DNA of 64,000 nucleotides, taken from the NCBI GenBank assembly GCA_020853885.1, contig JADYXZ010000019.1, positions 310,001-374,000 of the forward strand. The letters are read 5' to 3'. Within the stretch, counting starts at the first letter, position 1, and every line of letters starts with the position of its first letter. The notes under the pieces are model-generated. The model did no database searches. It was not told the DNA's origin and was given only the letters and a program-made list of their open reading frames with translations. This stretch comes from Bradyrhizobiaceae bacterium. Lineage in GTDB: Bacteria > Pseudomonadota > Alphaproteobacteria > Rhizobiales > Xanthobacteraceae. The position numbers were made by a program, and so were the translations under genes. This document shows, piece after piece, positions 44,589 through 55,737 of this stretch.

Positions 44589-46104
44589 GGAGCGGCCGGA
44601 GCGGCGCGCACCGGGCCGCCTGCCGCTCGGTCATCCGATCGCCGTCATAGACATCGGTTCCAATTCAGTGCGCCTCGTCGTCTATGAGGGCGTGTCGCGC
44701 AGTCCGACGCCGATCTTCAACGAGAAAGTGCTCTGCGGGCTCGGCCGCGAGGTCACGAGCAAGGGCAAGCTCAACGCCGAAGCCGTCACTAGCGCGATCG
44801 GGGCGCTCAAGCGCTTTCGCGCGCTCTGCGATGTGCTGGAGGTCGGCGAGATCTACGTCGTCGCTACCGCCGCCGTGCGCGAAGCCAAGGACGGCGCCGC
44901 CTTCATCCGCGAAGCGGAGAAAGCGTGCCGTTCCTCCATCGAGGTCCTCCCGGGCAAGCGCGAGGCGCGCCTCGCCGCGCTTGGCGTCATCGCCAGCATC
45001 TATCAGCCGGACGGCGTCGTCGGCGACCTCGGCGGCGGCTCGCTCGAGCTGGTCGAGGTGCGCGGCAACGACATCGGCATCGGCGTGACCTTGCCGTTCG
45101 GCGGCCTGTCGCTCGCCGACAGCGCCTCGAACTCCCTGAAGAAAGCCGGCAAGCTCGTCGAGGCGGTGTTCGAGAAGGAGCCGATCCTGCGCAGCCTGAA
45201 TGGCCGCACCTTCTACGCGATCGGCGGCACCTGGCGCGCGCTTGCGCGCCTGCACATGCGGCAGACCGGCTATCCGCTGCACGTGATGCACGGCTACTCG
45301 ATCCCAGCCAAGGAGGCGCTCGAGTTTGCCGACCTCGTACAGCGTGTCGATCCGGAGACGCTCGATCACATTGAATCCGTCGCCAAGCCGCGCCGCGCTC
45401 TCTTGCCCTATGGCGCGCTGGTGCTTGCCCAGATCCTGCGCTTCGGCAAGCCGAAACGGATTGTCCTGTCCGCGCTCGGCGTGCGCGAGGGCCTGCTCTA
45501 CGACCGGCTCGACGAGCCGGCGCGGCTCGAAGATCCGCTGCTCGCAGCCGCCAACGACCTCAACGTGCTGCGCTCGCGCTCGCCGCTGCATGGCCACGAG
45601 CTCGTCGCTTGGACGGACCAGTTCATGGATTCCACCGGCATCGAGGAAACGCCGGAAGAGCGCCGGCTGCGCCACGCGGCCTGTCTCCTTGCCGATATCG
45701 GCTGGCGCGCGCATCCCGAATATCGCGGCGAGCAGTCGCTGAACATCATCGCCCACGCCGCCTTCGTCGGCATCGACCATCCCGGCCGCGCGTTCCTGGC
45801 GCTCTCGGTTTTCTATCGTCACGCGGGCCTCGGCGACGACGAGCCGTCGCCGCACCTGCGCGAGCTCGCGTCGACGCGCATCCTCGACCGCGCGCGCATC
45901 CTCGGCGCGGTCCTGCGCGTCGCCTACCTCGTCTCCGCATCGATGCCCGGCGTCCTGCCGCGGGCGCCGATGAAGGTGGAGAAGGGGAGGCTCGTGCTCC
46001 GGCTCGAAGGCGAGCTTGCCGCGCTCGACGGGGAGAGGCTCTTCAGCCGCGTGCGTCAGCTCGGCAAGCTCATCGGCCGCGACCCGGTCATCCGCACCAA
46101 GTAG
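44527..46104 (+). CDS. ppx: Exopolyphosphatase (Ppx/GppA family)
   Basis: 525 residues starting with GTG at 44527, 62 bases inside ppk. No ATG, GTG or TTG lies between this and the conserved [17 protein letters not shown] (about residue 38). Actin-like ATPase fold: that phosphate 1 motif, the [12 protein letters not shown] phosphate 2 motif (about 159) and [20 protein letters not shown] of the HD-like C-terminal domain. It removes terminal phosphates from polyphosphate or pppGpp. Pairing with ppk gives make-and-break control of polyphosphate. Confidence 0.94.
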   Translation: MANLSKILLRAVSSAEPTEVRERPERRAPGRLPLGHPIAVIDIGSNSVRLVVYEGVSRSPTPIFNEKVLCGLGREVTSKGKLNAEAVTSAIGALKRFRALCDVLEVGEIYVVATAAVREAKDGAAFIREAEKACRSSIEVLPGKREARLAALGVIASIYQPDGVVGDLGGGSLELVEVRGNDIGIGVTLPFGGLSLADSASNSLKKAGKLVEAVFEKEPILRSLNGRTFYAIGGTWRALARLHMRQTGYPLHVMHGYSIPAKEALEFADLVQRVDPETLDHIESVAKPRRALLPYGALVLAQILRFGKPKRIVLSALGVREGLLYDRLDEPARLEDPLLAAANDLNVLRSRSPLHGHELVAWTDQFMDSTGIEETPEERRLRHAACLLADIGWRAHPEYRGEQSLNIIAHAAFVGIDHPGRAFLALSVFYRHAGLGDDEPSPHLRELASTRILDRARILGAVLRVAYLVSASMPGVLPRAPMKVEKGRLVLRLEGELAALDGERLFSRVRQLGKLIGRDPVIRTK

Positions 46105-46115
46105 GCGGCGGCTTA

Positions 46116-46964
46116 TCAGCCGACGTGAAATTCGACGTTCACTTGCCCGCTGCCGCTGCTCGGGAAGTAGTTGCAGAGCTGCTCTGCCTTGCCCTGGTAG
46201 GTGTCCCAGCCGAGCAGGCCGAACAGCATGCCGGTATCGGCCATCAGCCCTTCGCCGTTACACTTGCGCGCGTATTCGGGTAGCATCCGCACGAATTCGC
46301 GATAGCGGCCTTCCTTCCAGAGCTCGAGCACGCGCAAATCCATCTGCCGGTTGAACTCGCTGCCGACCACGTCCCACTGGCTGTCGCCGACTTGCTGGTT
46401 GCTGACGAGCTGGTGCGACAGCGATCCGCTCGCGAGCACGGCGACATTGTTGTCCGATTGCTCGATTGCGCGCCGCGTTGCCTCGCCGAAGATGCGGAAC
46501 TCGTCCATGGTCGCAAACAGCGGTGACGCCGCGGAAACGACCTTCAGCTCGGCGTCACGGTTCATATAGAGCATCGGCACGATGGTCCCGTACTCGAGCG
46601 CGAGCGTCGGCACCTTGTGCGCAATGACGTCGAGCCCACCCTTCTTCGCCTCCGCAGCCATCGCTACGCCGAGCGCGGAATTGCCCGGGTAGTCGTACTG
46701 CATGTCCTGGATGAGCTGCGGCGCCTCGTGGCTCGTATAGACGCCCTTGTGCCGCTCGTTTGCGTTGATGTGGAAGCCGAAGTTCGAGAACCAGTGCGTG
46801 TCGAACACGACAAACGTGTCGGCGCCGCGCTGCTTCGCCCGTTCGCCGATCTCCTTGAGCGAGCGGAGCGCGCCTTCGCGCCGCCCCTTCAAGGGCCCTT
46901 CGCGTTCCGACAAGAGAATGGACGGCACGTGGGTGATCTTGGCGGCGAGAACAAGTTTTCCCAT
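46116..46964 (-). CDS. Class III extradiol ring-cleavage dioxygenase (HpaD-like)
   Basis: 282 residues. LigB-type fold: MGKLVLAAKITHVPSILLSE at the start, VVFDTHWFSNFGFHINANER, and HKVPTLALEYGTIVPMLYMN, a pattern closely like E. coli HpaD/HpcB, 3,4-dihydroxyphenylacetate 2,3-dioxygenase, with the metal-binding His residues in ITHVPS and DTHW. LASGSLSHQL follows. No other gene of homoprotocatechuate breakdown is near, so the natural substrate is uncertain; another catechol is possible. Convergent with ppx. Confidence 0.85.
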   Translation of the reverse strand: MGKLVLAAKITHVPSILLSEREGPLKGRREGALRSLKEIGERAKQRGADTFVVFDTHWFSNFGFHINANERHKGVYTSHEAPQLIQDMQYDYPGNSALGVAMAAEAKKGGLDVIAHKVPTLALEYGTIVPMLYMNRDAELKVVSAASPLFATMDEFRIFGEATRRAIEQSDNNVAVLASGSLSHQLVSNQQVGDSQWDVVGSEFNRQMDLRVLELWKEGRYREFVRMLPEYARKCNGEGLMADTGMLFGLLGWDTYQGKAEQLCNYFPSSGSGQVNVEFHVG

Positions 46965-47065
46965 TGCGGCGAATCCCTCCTCGGCCGTCTCGACGCGGCC
47001 CGGAAGAGCAAATCACCGGAAAGGGCAGAGGCCTTGCGCTAGATCAAAGCGGGCGCTGGAAAGGA

Positions 47066-48223
47066 CTACTCAGTGCGCTTCTCGATCGGCACCACGCGGC
47101 CGTCCTCGATCGCGAGCGCGAGCTGGCCGCGTTTCAGCTTCAGCGCTTCCTCGCCGAACATTTCTCGCCGCCAGCCGCGCAACGCCGGCACGTTAGCGTT
47201 CTCGTCGGAAGCGATGCGCTCGAGATCGTCGACCGTGGCGATCACCTTCGCCGCGACACCGTGCCGCTCCGATGTCATGCGGAGCAGCACCTTCAGGAGC
47301 TCGACCGTCGCCGACGCGCCGTTCGAAAGCGGCTTGTCGCGGGTGAAGCGGGGCAGCGTCTTCTGATCGCGCGCTAGGCCGGCCGCGACGGCGGCGAGGA
47401 TCGCTTCGCCGGCGCGCGAGCGCTCGAAGCCCTTCGGCAGCGCGCGCAGTCGGCTCAGGTCTTCCGCCGTCTTCGGCTGCTGCTGCACGATCTCGATCAG
47501 CGCATCGTCCTTGAGCACGCGCTGCCGCGGCACGTCGCGCTCCTGCGCCTCGCGCTCGCGCCAGGCGGCGAGCTCCATCAGCACCGCAAGCTCCCGCGGC
47601 CGCCGCAGCCGCGCGCGCAACCGCTCCCACGCGCGTTCGGGCTCCTGCGAATAGGTGTCGGGCGCGGTCAGCACGGCCATCTCCTCGCGCACCCAGTCGC
47701 TCCGCCCGCTGCGCTCGAGGTCTGTCTTCAGCTTGAGATAGACGTCCCTAAGGTGCGTCACGTCGGAGATCGCATAGTCGACCTGCGGCTTGGAGAGGGG
47801 TCGCCGCGACCAGTCGGTGAAGCGCAGGCTCTTGTCGATCGTGTCGCCGGTGAGCCGCTGCACGAGCTGGTCGTAGGAGATGGAGTCTCCATGTCCGAGC
47901 ACCATGGCCGCCACCTGCGTGTCGAACATGGGCTTGGGGATCAGCTTTGCGCGGTGCCAGCAGATTTCCACGTCCTGCCGCGAGGCGTGGAACACCTTGA
48001 CCACCCGCTCGTCGGTCATGAGCGTAAAGAAGGGGGAGAGGTCGATGCCCTCCGCCAGCGCGTCGATGACGACCGCCTCGTCCGGCCCCGCCATCTGCAC
48101 CACGCAGAGCTTCGGCCAGAACGTCGTTTCGCGGAGGAATTCCGTATCGACGGTGACGAAGGGGTGGCGGGCAAGGCGCTCGCAGGCGGCGGCGAGCTCC
48201 GCAGTACTGGTCACAAGATCCAT
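47066..48223 (-). CDS. rnd: Ribonuclease D
   Basis: 385 residues. DEDD exonuclease domain: [20 protein letters not shown] (motif I), [32 protein letters not shown] (motif II), and [18 protein letters not shown] (motif III with Tyr). One HRDC domain ([40 protein letters not shown]) and a second helical region follow. It trims tRNA and other small RNA 3' ends. Alone on this strand. Confidence 0.95.
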   Translation of the reverse strand: MDLVTSTAELAAACERLARHPFVTVDTEFLRETTFWPKLCVVQMAGPDEAVVIDALAEGIDLSPFFTLMTDERVVKVFHASRQDVEICWHRAKLIPKPMFDTQVAAMVLGHGDSISYDQLVQRLTGDTIDKSLRFTDWSRRPLSKPQVDYAISDVTHLRDVYLKLKTDLERSGRSDWVREEMAVLTAPDTYSQEPERAWERLRARLRRPRELAVLMELAAWREREAQERDVPRQRVLKDDALIEIVQQQPKTAEDLSRLRALPKGFERSRAGEAILAAVAAGLARDQKTLPRFTRDKPLSNGASATVELLKVLLRMTSERHGVAAKVIATVDDLERIASDENANVPALRGWRREMFGEEALKLKRGQLALAIEDGRVVPIEKRTE

Positions 48224-48570
48224 GGCAGCTTCTTAGCGAACTTCGTTTGCCGTGACGACGCCCGGTCTGCGGCATGCTTGCGCAGCCGGAGCGTGGCGGG
48301 CGGTGCACACCCTTGATTAAGGACAATCCCGTCCCATATCAAAATCCAAGCTTGCGGCGCTGCAACCACCTTGAAATCGCCATGTCGGCGTGGTCTAAGG
48401 GCCGCCATCCAGAGCGCTTCAGGCGCTTGCGGGCCGCGTGAGAGAAAACGCCTCGTTTTCCCGCCCGTTTCTCAAACCCGAAAATAGTGACAACCCAGAC
48501 CACGCGGGGTGTCTGTATCCCCCGCGATTCGCGGCCGCCTGGCTCCGCCCGGCCGCTCCGATTCGCATAG
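48224..48570. other. Divergent upstream region of rnd and the helicase
   Basis: A 347-bp gap with the promoters of rnd (minus) and the DEAD-box gene (plus). A perfect 7-bp inverted repeat GAAAACG/CGTTTTC (48444-48450, 48454-48460) is the only structure I could pick out. No gene is supported. Confidence 0.4.
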
Positions 48571-49935
48571 ATGAAAGAAGTGAAAGTGAATTCCTTTGAC
48601 CAACTCGGGCTGGCCGCGCCGATCGTGCGCGCGCTCGCCGAAGAGAAGTACGAGACCCCGACCCCCATCCAGGCCCAGGCCATTCCCTCCGTGCTCGCCG
48701 GCCGCGACCTCGTCGGCCTCGCCCAGACCGGAACCGGCAAGACCGCGGCCTTCGCCCTGCCGATCCTAAATCACCTCTTGAACAAGCGGCTTCGCGCCGA
48801 GCAGCGCGCCTGCCGCGTGCTCGTCCTGAGCCCCACGCGCGAGCTTTCCGGGCAGATCCTGGAAAGCTTCCGCACCTACGGCCGCCACGCGCGTCCGACG
48901 GCGGCGCTCGCCATCGGCGGCGTGCCGATCGGCAAGCAGGTGCGCTCGCTCGTGAACGGCGTGGACGTGCTGGTGGCGACGCCGGGACGTCTCCTCGATC
49001 TCGTGCAGACGCGCGCCGTACGCCTCGACCGGGTCGAGGTGTTCGTCCTCGATGAGGCCGACCGCATGCTCGACATGGGCTTCATCCGCGACATCCGCAA
49101 AATTGTGACGCAGCTTCCGGCCCAGCGGCAGACGCTGTTCTTCTCGGCGACCATGCCCACGGAGATCGAGAAGCTCGTTCGCGAATTGCTGCGCGATCCC
49201 GTCCGTGTCGCCGTGACCCCGGCGGCCAAGACCGCCGACCGCGTCGAGCAGCGCATCGTGCATGTCGATCGCGGCGACAAGAGCACCTTGCTGGCCGAGA
49301 TGCTGAAGAGCGAGCCCATCGACCGCGCGCTCGTCTTCACCCGCACCAAGCACGGCGCCGACAAGGTCGTGCGCGGTCTCGTCAAGGCCGGCATCACCGC
49401 CGAGGCGATCCACGGCAACAAGTCGCAGAACAACCGCGAGCGCACGCTTGCTGCTTTCCGCGCCGGCCGGGTGAAGACGCTGGTCGCCACCGACATCGCC
49501 GCCCGCGGCATCGACGTCGATGGCGTGAGTCACGTCTTCAACTATGACCTGCCGAACATTCCCGAGAGCTACGTCCACCGCATCGGCCGCACCGCGCGCG
49601 CCGGCGCCGAGGGCATCGCGATCTCGTTCTGCAGCCACGACGAGCTGCCTTATCTGCGGGACATCGAGAAGCTCATCAAGCTCTCGATCCCGTCGACCGA
49701 TCGCCGCCGGCAGCGTCAGGTGGCCCCGCGCGACGGCCACCAGCCTCGCCATCAGGACCGCAAGCCGAACGGACGTCCGGGCGGCCACCGGCGCGAGCAG
49801 GCCAACGGGCACCAATCCCGCGACCATCACGCCAACGGGTATAGCGGCAATATCGAGTCCGTTGCGTTCCTGCAGCCCAAGCGTAAAGATCGCCGCCATT
49901 CGGGCGGCCCGGGCGCGCGCCGCCCGATGCACTGA
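48571..49935 (+). CDS. rhlE: DEAD-box RNA helicase, RhlE-like
   Basis: 454 residues. All motifs are present: Q motif ([25 protein letters not shown]), I (AQTGTGKT), Ia ([10 protein letters not shown]), II ([12 protein letters not shown]), III (FFSAT), IV-V ([30 protein letters not shown]) and VI ([10 protein letters not shown]). The C-terminal 80 residues are basic and His/Asn/Gly-rich, an RNA-binding tail typical of RhlE. It remodels rRNA or mRNA. infA follows after 20 bases, suggesting a shared transcript. Confidence 0.93.
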   Translation: MKEVKVNSFDQLGLAAPIVRALAEEKYETPTPIQAQAIPSVLAGRDLVGLAQTGTGKTAAFALPILNHLLNKRLRAEQRACRVLVLSPTRELSGQILESFRTYGRHARPTAALAIGGVPIGKQVRSLVNGVDVLVATPGRLLDLVQTRAVRLDRVEVFVLDEADRMLDMGFIRDIRKIVTQLPAQRQTLFFSATMPTEIEKLVRELLRDPVRVAVTPAAKTADRVEQRIVHVDRGDKSTLLAEMLKSEPIDRALVFTRTKHGADKVVRGLVKAGITAEAIHGNKSQNNRERTLAAFRAGRVKTLVATDIAARGIDVDGVSHVFNYDLPNIPESYVHRIGRTARAGAEGIAISFCSHDELPYLRDIEKLIKLSIPSTDRRRQRQVAPRDGHQPRHQDRKPNGRPGGHRREQANGHQSRDHHANGYSGNIESVAFLQPKRKDRRHSGGPGARRPMH

Positions 49936-49955
49936 AGTCGAACCTGGAGAACCGG

Positions 49956-50228
49956 ATGGCCAAGGAAGAAATGCTGGAGTTCGACGGCACGGTGACGGAA
50001 GTCCTGCCGGACGGAAACTTTCGTGTGAAGCTCGACAACGACCACGTCATTCTCGCCTATGCGGCGGGCAAGATGCGCAAGAACCGCATCCGCACTATCG
50101 AAGGCGACCGCGTGATCGTGGAAATGTCGCCCTACGACCTCGAGCGCGGGCGCATCAGCTTCCGCCACAAGTCGGAAGGCCCGACGCCGCCGTCCGCCCA
50201 GCGCCGTCCGAACTTCCGCCGCCGTTGA
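49956..50228 (+). CDS. infA: Translation initiation factor IF-1
   Basis: 90 residues. OB-fold signature [40 protein letters not shown] and [20 protein letters not shown]. The usual length is 72; here a basic tail of about 18 residues ([18 protein letters not shown]) is added. Such tails mark the accessory IF-1 copy in many alpha- and betaproteobacteria, so a shorter infA may exist elsewhere. It binds the ribosomal A site during initiation. Probably co-transcribed with the helicase. Confidence 0.95.
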   Translation: MAKEEMLEFDGTVTEVLPDGNFRVKLDNDHVILAYAAGKMRKNRIRTIEGDRVIVEMSPYDLERGRISFRHKSEGPTPPSAQRRPNFRRR

Positions 50229-50240
50229 GCGGCTGAATTC

Positions 50241-50335
50241 TCCGCTCATTCCCGCGAAAGCGGGAATCCAGTAACGGCGGCCCTGGGTCCCCGCTGCCTG
50301 TCCCCGCGGAAGCGGGGATCGCGGGGACGAACGGG
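50241..50335. repeat. Double-hairpin repeat, ATTCCCGCGAAAGCGGGAAT family, copy 2
   Basis: Same first hairpin (50248-50267). The second half is enlarged: TCCCCGC, a nested TCCCCGCGGAAGCGGGGA, then GCGGGGA before GAACGG. Lies between infA and the convergent ThDP-enzyme gene. Confidence 0.75.
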
Positions 50336-50355
50336 TAAAATCGCTCAAGTCCGCC

Positions 50356-51987
50356 TCATGCACCGCGGATCTTCGGCATCAGAATGAACTCCCACGGGCT
50401 CGGAAACTGGCCTACGGGAACCTCGATCAGGGTCGGCCCGTCGCGGCGGGCAAATCCGCGCCGCAGCGCACCGCGCAATTCTTCCGGCGTCCTTGCCCGC
50501 TCTGCTGCCGCGCCGAAGCTGTCGGCGAATTTCACGAAATCCGGATTGGCAAGATCGCTCGCGATCACGCGGTTGCCGAACTGCGTCTCCTGAATCCGCC
50601 GCACGTTGCCGAACGCGCCATCCGCGAACACGATGGCGACGAGGGGAATGCGGTGCCGCACGGCAGTCGATAGCTCGTTTGCCGTGTACAGGAACCCGCC
50701 GTCGCCGTTGATGGAGACCACTGGCACATCGCGCCGCGCGTCGGCGACGCCGAGCGCCGTCGCAAATCCCCAGCCGAGATTGTCCTGATAGCCGGGCGAG
50801 AGGAACGTGCGCGGCTGATAGAACGGCATCGCGAGCCGCGCCGCGAAGCCCATCTGCGTCACCTCGTCGACGAAGATGCCGTTCTCCGGCAGCTCCGCGC
50901 GGATCGCTTCGAGGAACGCAAGCTGCGGCGCGATCTGCTCCTGCATGCGGTTGCGGAGCTTCGCCTGCCGTTCTTCCATCTCGGCCTTGCGCGAGGCGCG
51001 CTTGCGGTTGTGCGCGGGTAGCACCTCAAGGAGCCGCTTGAGGATCGTCTGCGCGTCGCCGATGAGCGCCGCATCCGGCTTGCGCACGCGCGCGGGCTCC
51101 TCGGGATCGGCGTCGAGCCGCACGACCTTGATCTCGTCGTCGAGCCCCCATTGCAGGAACGGGTAAAGCATGTGCGTGCCGATGCCGAACGCGACATCGG
51201 CTTCGCCCCATAGTTCGCGCCCGAGCGGCAGCGTCACGCTGAAAGGATTGCGGCTTGTGAGCACCCCGCGCCCGCGGCGATAACCCATAACCGGCGCCTG
51301 CAGCATCTCGGAAAGCGCGGTGACTTCCGCGCTCGCGCCTTGCGCGCCGCCGCCGCAGAAGATGAGCGGCCGTTCCGCGGCGCCGAGGAGCTTCGCCGCG
51401 GCGAGCGTCGCATCTTCGTCGATGGCGGGCTGGCGCACGGGCAGGGGAGCGGCCGGCGCGATGTCGTCCGCGCGGCCCCACATGTCGATCGCGCACTCGA
51501 TCGCCGCCGGCCCCGGCCGGCCTTCGCGCATCGCGCGGATCGTTTCGGCGATAAGCTTCGGCGCGTCCGCCGGGCTGTGCACCAGCGCCGAATGATCGAC
51601 GAGCCGCGCGACGATCCCGGCCTGATCCTTGATCTCGTGCAGATGCCCGAGCCCGCGGCCGATGTCCGCGTGCGGGATCTGGCCAATCAGCGCCAGCACC
51701 GGCGCGTTCATGCTGTAGGCGGTGAGAAGCGCCGCGCTCGTGTTGAGGAAGCCCGGCCCCGGCACCACCACGTAGGGCTGCGGCCTGTCGGTCGCGAGCG
51801 CGGCGCCAAGCGCCATATAGGCCGCGCCCTGCTCGTGCCGCGTGTGCACGACGCGCACCCGCTCGCCCGCCTTGAACAGCGCGTCGAAGAAGTGGTCGTT
51901 GTGCACGCCGGGGAGGGCGTAGATCGTCTCGATGCCGTGGGCGAGGAGGGACGCGACGGTCGCCTCGGCGGTGGTCATGTTCGGCAT
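50356..51987 (-). CDS. Thiamine diphosphate-dependent enzyme (acetolactate synthase-like)
   Basis: 543 residues. N-terminal Pyr domain with the catalytic Glu in [20 protein letters not shown], and [20 protein letters not shown]. Central domain about 190-330. C-terminal PP domain with the GDG-N motif: [20 protein letters not shown] and [12 protein letters not shown]. The family covers acetolactate synthase, benzoylformate decarboxylase, oxalyl-CoA decarboxylase and others. No small regulatory subunit gene (ilvN) is adjacent, so a role in branched-chain amino acids is unlikely and the substrate remains open. Confidence 0.88.
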   Translation of the reverse strand: MPNMTTAEATVASLLAHGIETIYALPGVHNDHFFDALFKAGERVRVVHTRHEQGAAYMALGAALATDRPQPYVVVPGPGFLNTSAALLTAYSMNAPVLALIGQIPHADIGRGLGHLHEIKDQAGIVARLVDHSALVHSPADAPKLIAETIRAMREGRPGPAAIECAIDMWGRADDIAPAAPLPVRQPAIDEDATLAAAKLLGAAERPLIFCGGGAQGASAEVTALSEMLQAPVMGYRRGRGVLTSRNPFSVTLPLGRELWGEADVAFGIGTHMLYPFLQWGLDDEIKVVRLDADPEEPARVRKPDAALIGDAQTILKRLLEVLPAHNRKRASRKAEMEERQAKLRNRMQEQIAPQLAFLEAIRAELPENGIFVDEVTQMGFAARLAMPFYQPRTFLSPGYQDNLGWGFATALGVADARRDVPVVSINGDGGFLYTANELSTAVRHRIPLVAIVFADGAFGNVRRIQETQFGNRVIASDLANPDFVKFADSFGAAAERARTPEELRGALRRGFARRDGPTLIEVPVGQFPSPWEFILMPKIRGA

Positions 51988-52177
51988 TCGGCTGTCCCCC
52001 GGCGCACTGTTTGGCGGCCTTGTTTACAGATCGGACCGCGGCTGTCGAGGCTTGCGGCACGCGCCTGACGCCTTGACAGGCCGCGGTCCGCGTGCGCTTT
52101 GCGGCGCTTCCCGATTGGGCTATGGAGGCGCCGGCATCGAGTCGATGCCCTCCATCCCGTATCCTCCAGGACCGGAA

Positions 52178-53977
52178 ATGCACCGTTATCGCACCCATAC
52201 CTGCGGCGCGCTGCGCGAGCAGCAGATCGGCGAGACCGTGCGCGTCTCCGGCTGGTGCCACCGCATCCGCGATCACGGCGGCGTCCTGTTCATCGACCTG
52301 CGCGACCACTATGGCCTGACCCAGATCGTCGCCGATCCCGACAGCCCCGCCTTCAAGACGGCGGAAATGCTGCGTAGCGAATGGGTCGTGCGCGTCGACG
52401 GCAAGGTGCGCAGGCGTCCGGCGGGCACGGAGAATCCCGAGCTGCCCACCGGCCAGATCGAGATCTATGCGAGCGAGATCGAGGCGCTCGGTCCCGCCGC
52501 CGAGCTGCCGATGCCCGTGTTCGGCGAGCAGGAATATCCGGAAGACATCCGCCTGCGTTATCGATTCCTCGACCTGCGCCGCGACAAGCCGCACGAGAAC
52601 ATCATGAAGCGCGGTGCGATCATCGACAGCATCCGCCGCCGCATGAAGGAGCAGGGGTTCTTCGAATTCCAGACGCCCATTCTCACGGCGTCCTCCCCCG
52701 AGGGTGCGCGCGACTATCTCGTGCCCTCGCGCATCCATCCCGGCAAGTTCTACGCGCTGCCGCAGGCGCCGCAGCAGTTCAAGCAGCTCATCATGATCGC
52801 GGGCTTCGACCGCTATTTCCAGATCGCGCCCTGCTTCCGCGACGAGGACGCCCGCGCCGACCGCTCGCCCGGCGAGTTCTACCAGCTCGATATCGAGATG
52901 AGCTTCGTCACGCAGGACGACGTGTTCGCCGCCGTCGAGCCCGTGCTGCGCGGGTTGTTCGAGGAGTTCGGCGGCGGCAGGCGCGTCACGCAGAAGTTTC
53001 CGCTGATCCCTTACGCCACCGCGCTGCGCGACTACGGCACCGACAAGCCCGACCTGCGCAATCCGATCAAGATGCAGAACGTGAGCGAAGCCTTCCGCGG
53101 CTCCGGCTTCAAGATCTTTGCGAACATCCTCGAGAAAGATTCCAAGGCGGAAGTCTGGGCGATCCCCGCGAAAGGCGGCGGCAACCGCGCCTTCTGCGAC
53201 CGCATGAATGCCTGGGCGATCTCGGAAGGCCAGCCCGGCCTCGGCTACATCTTCTGGCGCGAAGGCGAGGAGGGCGGCGCCGGCCCGCTCGCCAAGAACA
53301 TCGGCCCCGGGCGCACCAAGCAGATCGCCGATCAGCTTGGCCTCGGCGTCGGCGACGCGGTGTTCTTCATCGCGGGGCAACCCGACAAGTTCGTGAAGTT
53401 TGCCGGTCCCGCGCGCGACAAGGTGGGCGAAGAGCTCAATCTCGTCGACAAGGATCAGTTCGCCTTCTGCTGGATCGTCGACTTCCCCATGTACGAGTGG
53501 AACGAGGAGGAGAAGAAGATCGACTTCTCCCACAACCCTTTCTCCATGCCGAACCTGGCGGCGGACGAGTTCCTGAATCTCGACGCGGCGGACAAGGAGA
53601 AGATCCTCGCCCTCAATGCGATTCAGTACGATATCGTCTGCAACGGCATCGAGCTCTCCTCCGGCGCGATCCGCAATCACCGTCCCGACGTGATGAAGAA
53701 GGCGTTCGCCATCGCCGGCTACGGCGAGGACGTGCTGGAGCAGAAGTTCGGCGGCATGCTGCGCGCGCTCACCTACGGCGCGCCGCCGCACGGCGGCATC
53801 GCGCCCGGCATCGACCGCATCGTCATGCTCCTCTGCGGTGAGGAGAACCTGCGCGAGGTCGTGCTCTTCCCGATGAACCAGCGCGCCGAGGACCTGCTCA
53901 TGGGTGCGCCCTCGGAGGTCACGCCGAAGCAGCTCAAGGAGCTGCATATCCGCCTGGCGTTGCCGGAAAACAAATGA
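52178..53977 (+). CDS. aspS: Aspartyl-tRNA synthetase
   Basis: 599 residues from ATG at 52178 ([20 protein letters not shown]). OB-fold anticodon domain: [20 protein letters not shown]. Class II motif 2 in [20 protein letters not shown] and motif 3 in [17 protein letters not shown] insertion domain about residues 285-420. In alphaproteobacteria without AsnRS the enzyme is often non-discriminating and charges tRNA-Asn too; this cannot be decided here. A TTGACA at 52073-52078 lies upstream but lacks a good -10. Confidence 0.98.
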   Translation: MHRYRTHTCGALREQQIGETVRVSGWCHRIRDHGGVLFIDLRDHYGLTQIVADPDSPAFKTAEMLRSEWVVRVDGKVRRRPAGTENPELPTGQIEIYASEIEALGPAAELPMPVFGEQEYPEDIRLRYRFLDLRRDKPHENIMKRGAIIDSIRRRMKEQGFFEFQTPILTASSPEGARDYLVPSRIHPGKFYALPQAPQQFKQLIMIAGFDRYFQIAPCFRDEDARADRSPGEFYQLDIEMSFVTQDDVFAAVEPVLRGLFEEFGGGRRVTQKFPLIPYATALRDYGTDKPDLRNPIKMQNVSEAFRGSGFKIFANILEKDSKAEVWAIPAKGGGNRAFCDRMNAWAISEGQPGLGYIFWREGEEGGAGPLAKNIGPGRTKQIADQLGLGVGDAVFFIAGQPDKFVKFAGPARDKVGEELNLVDKDQFAFCWIVDFPMYEWNEEEKKIDFSHNPFSMPNLAADEFLNLDAADKEKILALNAIQYDIVCNGIELSSGAIRNHRPDVMKKAFAIAGYGEDVLEQKFGGMLRALTYGAPPHGGIAPGIDRIVMLLCGEENLREVVLFPMNQRAEDLLMGAPSEVTPKQLKELHIRLALPENK

Positions 53978-54082
53978 CCCGGCGCGGCGGGGAGTACCCG
54001 GCCACCAGCCAACTAGGCTTAACGCAACCTTAATCCCCCTTTGCCCCAATGGCGCTGAGAGCGATTGGGACGGACGGGGCGC

Positions 54083-55681
54083 ATGACCGGTCGGTGGCTG
54101 GCAGCAACGGTCGTGGGCGGCGCGCTGCTCGCGGTTGCCATTGCGCTCGCGCTCGATCATGCGTTCGTCCTGTACATGGAAAACCAGGCGCGCACGCGGC
54201 TTGCCGCCCGCGCCCACGGCGCGCTCGGCCTGGCGGAAGGCCGCATCGACCAGGCATCGAACGCGCTGATCGTGCTGGCATCCGCCGGCGTCGATAGCTG
54301 CGGACCGAAAGCCCTCGAGACGATGCGGATTGCCGTCTTCGAGAGCACGCCGCTGAAGGAGCTTTCGGTGCTCGACGAGCAGGGGCGCGCTTTGTGCACC
54401 CATGTAGGCACCCTCGTCGATACCTATGCGGTATCCCGTGAGTATTCGCTGCCGGGCGAGCGGATTGCGCTCGCGACCGCGCGGTTCCGCGACTTCAATG
54501 ACCGCGCGCTGCGCGTCCGCCTCGAACGGCCGAGCGGCCGCTCGATCGCCGCGCTCGTCGCGATCGACGCGCTGCTGCCGGAAGTCGACTTCGAGCAGGG
54601 TGCGGGCGGCAAGCGGATGCGGCTGATGTTCGCGAGCGGCGAGACCATTGCCGCGCGTCCCACCGGCGATGAAGGGATGAGCCTCGATGGCAGCAGCTCG
54701 CTCAGCGTGCGGAAGTCTTCCGACCGCTTCCCGATCGAGGTGATTGCCGAGCAGAGCCGCACTGCGCTTGCCGGGGAATACCGCGATCTTCAGTTTTTCG
54801 TGCGGTTCTCCGCCATGATCGCGTTGACCCTCGGCGCCGGGCTCATCTGGATGGCGCTGCGCCGCGGTCATGACGATCCCGCCGCCGAGCTTCGTCGCGC
54901 GCTGCACGCGGGCGAGATCATTCCCTACTATCAGCCGACCGTGGATACGCGCAGCGGGCGCATTCGCGGCGCCGAGGTGCTCGCACGCTGGCGCCGCCGC
55001 GACGGCAGCATCGTTTCGCCCGCGCATTTCATTCCGCTTGCCGAGCAATCCGGCCTGATTTTCGATCTGACGCTGATCCTCATGCGCCGCGCGCGCGAGG
55101 AGATGGGCGCCGCCTATCGGCAGCGGCCGCAACTGCGGCTCGCGTTCAATCTCTTCGCCGGACATCTCGCCGACGCCAAGATTGTTGATGACGTGAAGAA
55201 CCTGTTCGACGGCTCTTCGATCTCGACGAACCAGATCGTACTGGAAGTCACCGAGCGCGCACCGCTGCCCGATCTCGACGAGGCCCGCCGGGTCATCGAG
55301 TTGTTGCAGACGATCGGCGTGAAGGTCGCGATCGACGACGTCGGCACCGGCCACGGCGGCCTGTCGTACCTGCTGAAGCTCGGCGTCGACATGATCAAGA
55401 TCGACAAGATGTTCATCGACGCCATCGGCACGGAACGCTATTCGCTGACGATCATCGAGACGCTGGTGGAGCTCGGCCGCACGATGAAGATGGAGGTGAT
55501 CGCGGAGGGCGTGGAGACCTTCGCCCAGCTCGAGTACCTCCGGCTCAAGGGCGTTCTTTCGGCGCAAGGGTACGTCTTCGCGCCGCCGGTCCCGGCGGCT
55601 GCCTATCTTGCCCTGATCGAGGCGATGGAGCCGGCCTCGGCGGGCGGATTGCCGACGCTGACGGCGGCATCGGCTGCGTGA
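54083..55681 (+). CDS. Membrane-bound EAL-domain cyclic-di-GMP phosphodiesterase
   Basis: 532 residues from ATG at 54083. First membrane helix WLAATVVGGALLAVAIALAL; a periplasmic domain (about 35-235) with two Cys about 33 residues apart (GVDSCGPKALETM, GRALCTHVG), like the CSS-motif redox sensor domain; second helix FSAMIALTLGAGLIWMAL. EAL domain from about 260: AEVLARWRR, NLFAG, EVTERAP, DDVGTGHGGLSYL, IKIDKMFID, IAEGVETFAQLEYL and QGYVFAP. The metal- and c-di-GMP-binding residues appear conserved, so it is probably an active phosphodiesterase. Likely controlled by periplasmic thiol state. Confidence 0.9.
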   Translation: MTGRWLAATVVGGALLAVAIALALDHAFVLYMENQARTRLAARAHGALGLAEGRIDQASNALIVLASAGVDSCGPKALETMRIAVFESTPLKELSVLDEQGRALCTHVGTLVDTYAVSREYSLPGERIALATARFRDFNDRALRVRLERPSGRSIAALVAIDALLPEVDFEQGAGGKRMRLMFASGETIAARPTGDEGMSLDGSSSLSVRKSSDRFPIEVIAEQSRTALAGEYRDLQFFVRFSAMIALTLGAGLIWMALRRGHDDPAAELRRALHAGEIIPYYQPTVDTRSGRIRGAEVLARWRRRDGSIVSPAHFIPLAEQSGLIFDLTLILMRRAREEMGAAYRQRPQLRLAFNLFAGHLADAKIVDDVKNLFDGSSISTNQIVLEVTERAPLPDLDEARRVIELLQTIGVKVAIDDVGTGHGGLSYLLKLGVDMIKIDKMFIDAIGTERYSLTIIETLVELGRTMKMEVIAEGVETFAQLEYLRLKGVLSAQGYVFAPPVPAAAYLALIEAMEPASAGGLPTLTAASAA

Positions 55682-55715
55682 AGGAAGCGCGCGGCGAGCG
55701 AACGCCAGACAGAGA

Positions 55716-55737
55716 GAGGCGGCCTTTCGGCCGCCTC
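55716..55737 (+). terminator. Hairpin after EAL gene, probable terminator
   Basis: Perfect 9-bp stem GAGGCGGCC / GGCCGCCTC (55716-55724 and 55729-55737) 35 bases after the stop. No T run follows, so it may be a weak or factor-assisted terminator. Confidence 0.45.

Noticed and set aside
51026..55567. A 1513-codon open frame on the minus strand antisense to aspS and the EAL gene
   Set aside because: It is a shadow of GC-rich codon bias in the two genes on the plus strand. Both have full motif sets, and the antisense product is Arg/Leu/Asp low-complexity sequence; its last part also overlaps the real ThDP-enzyme gene in another frame.
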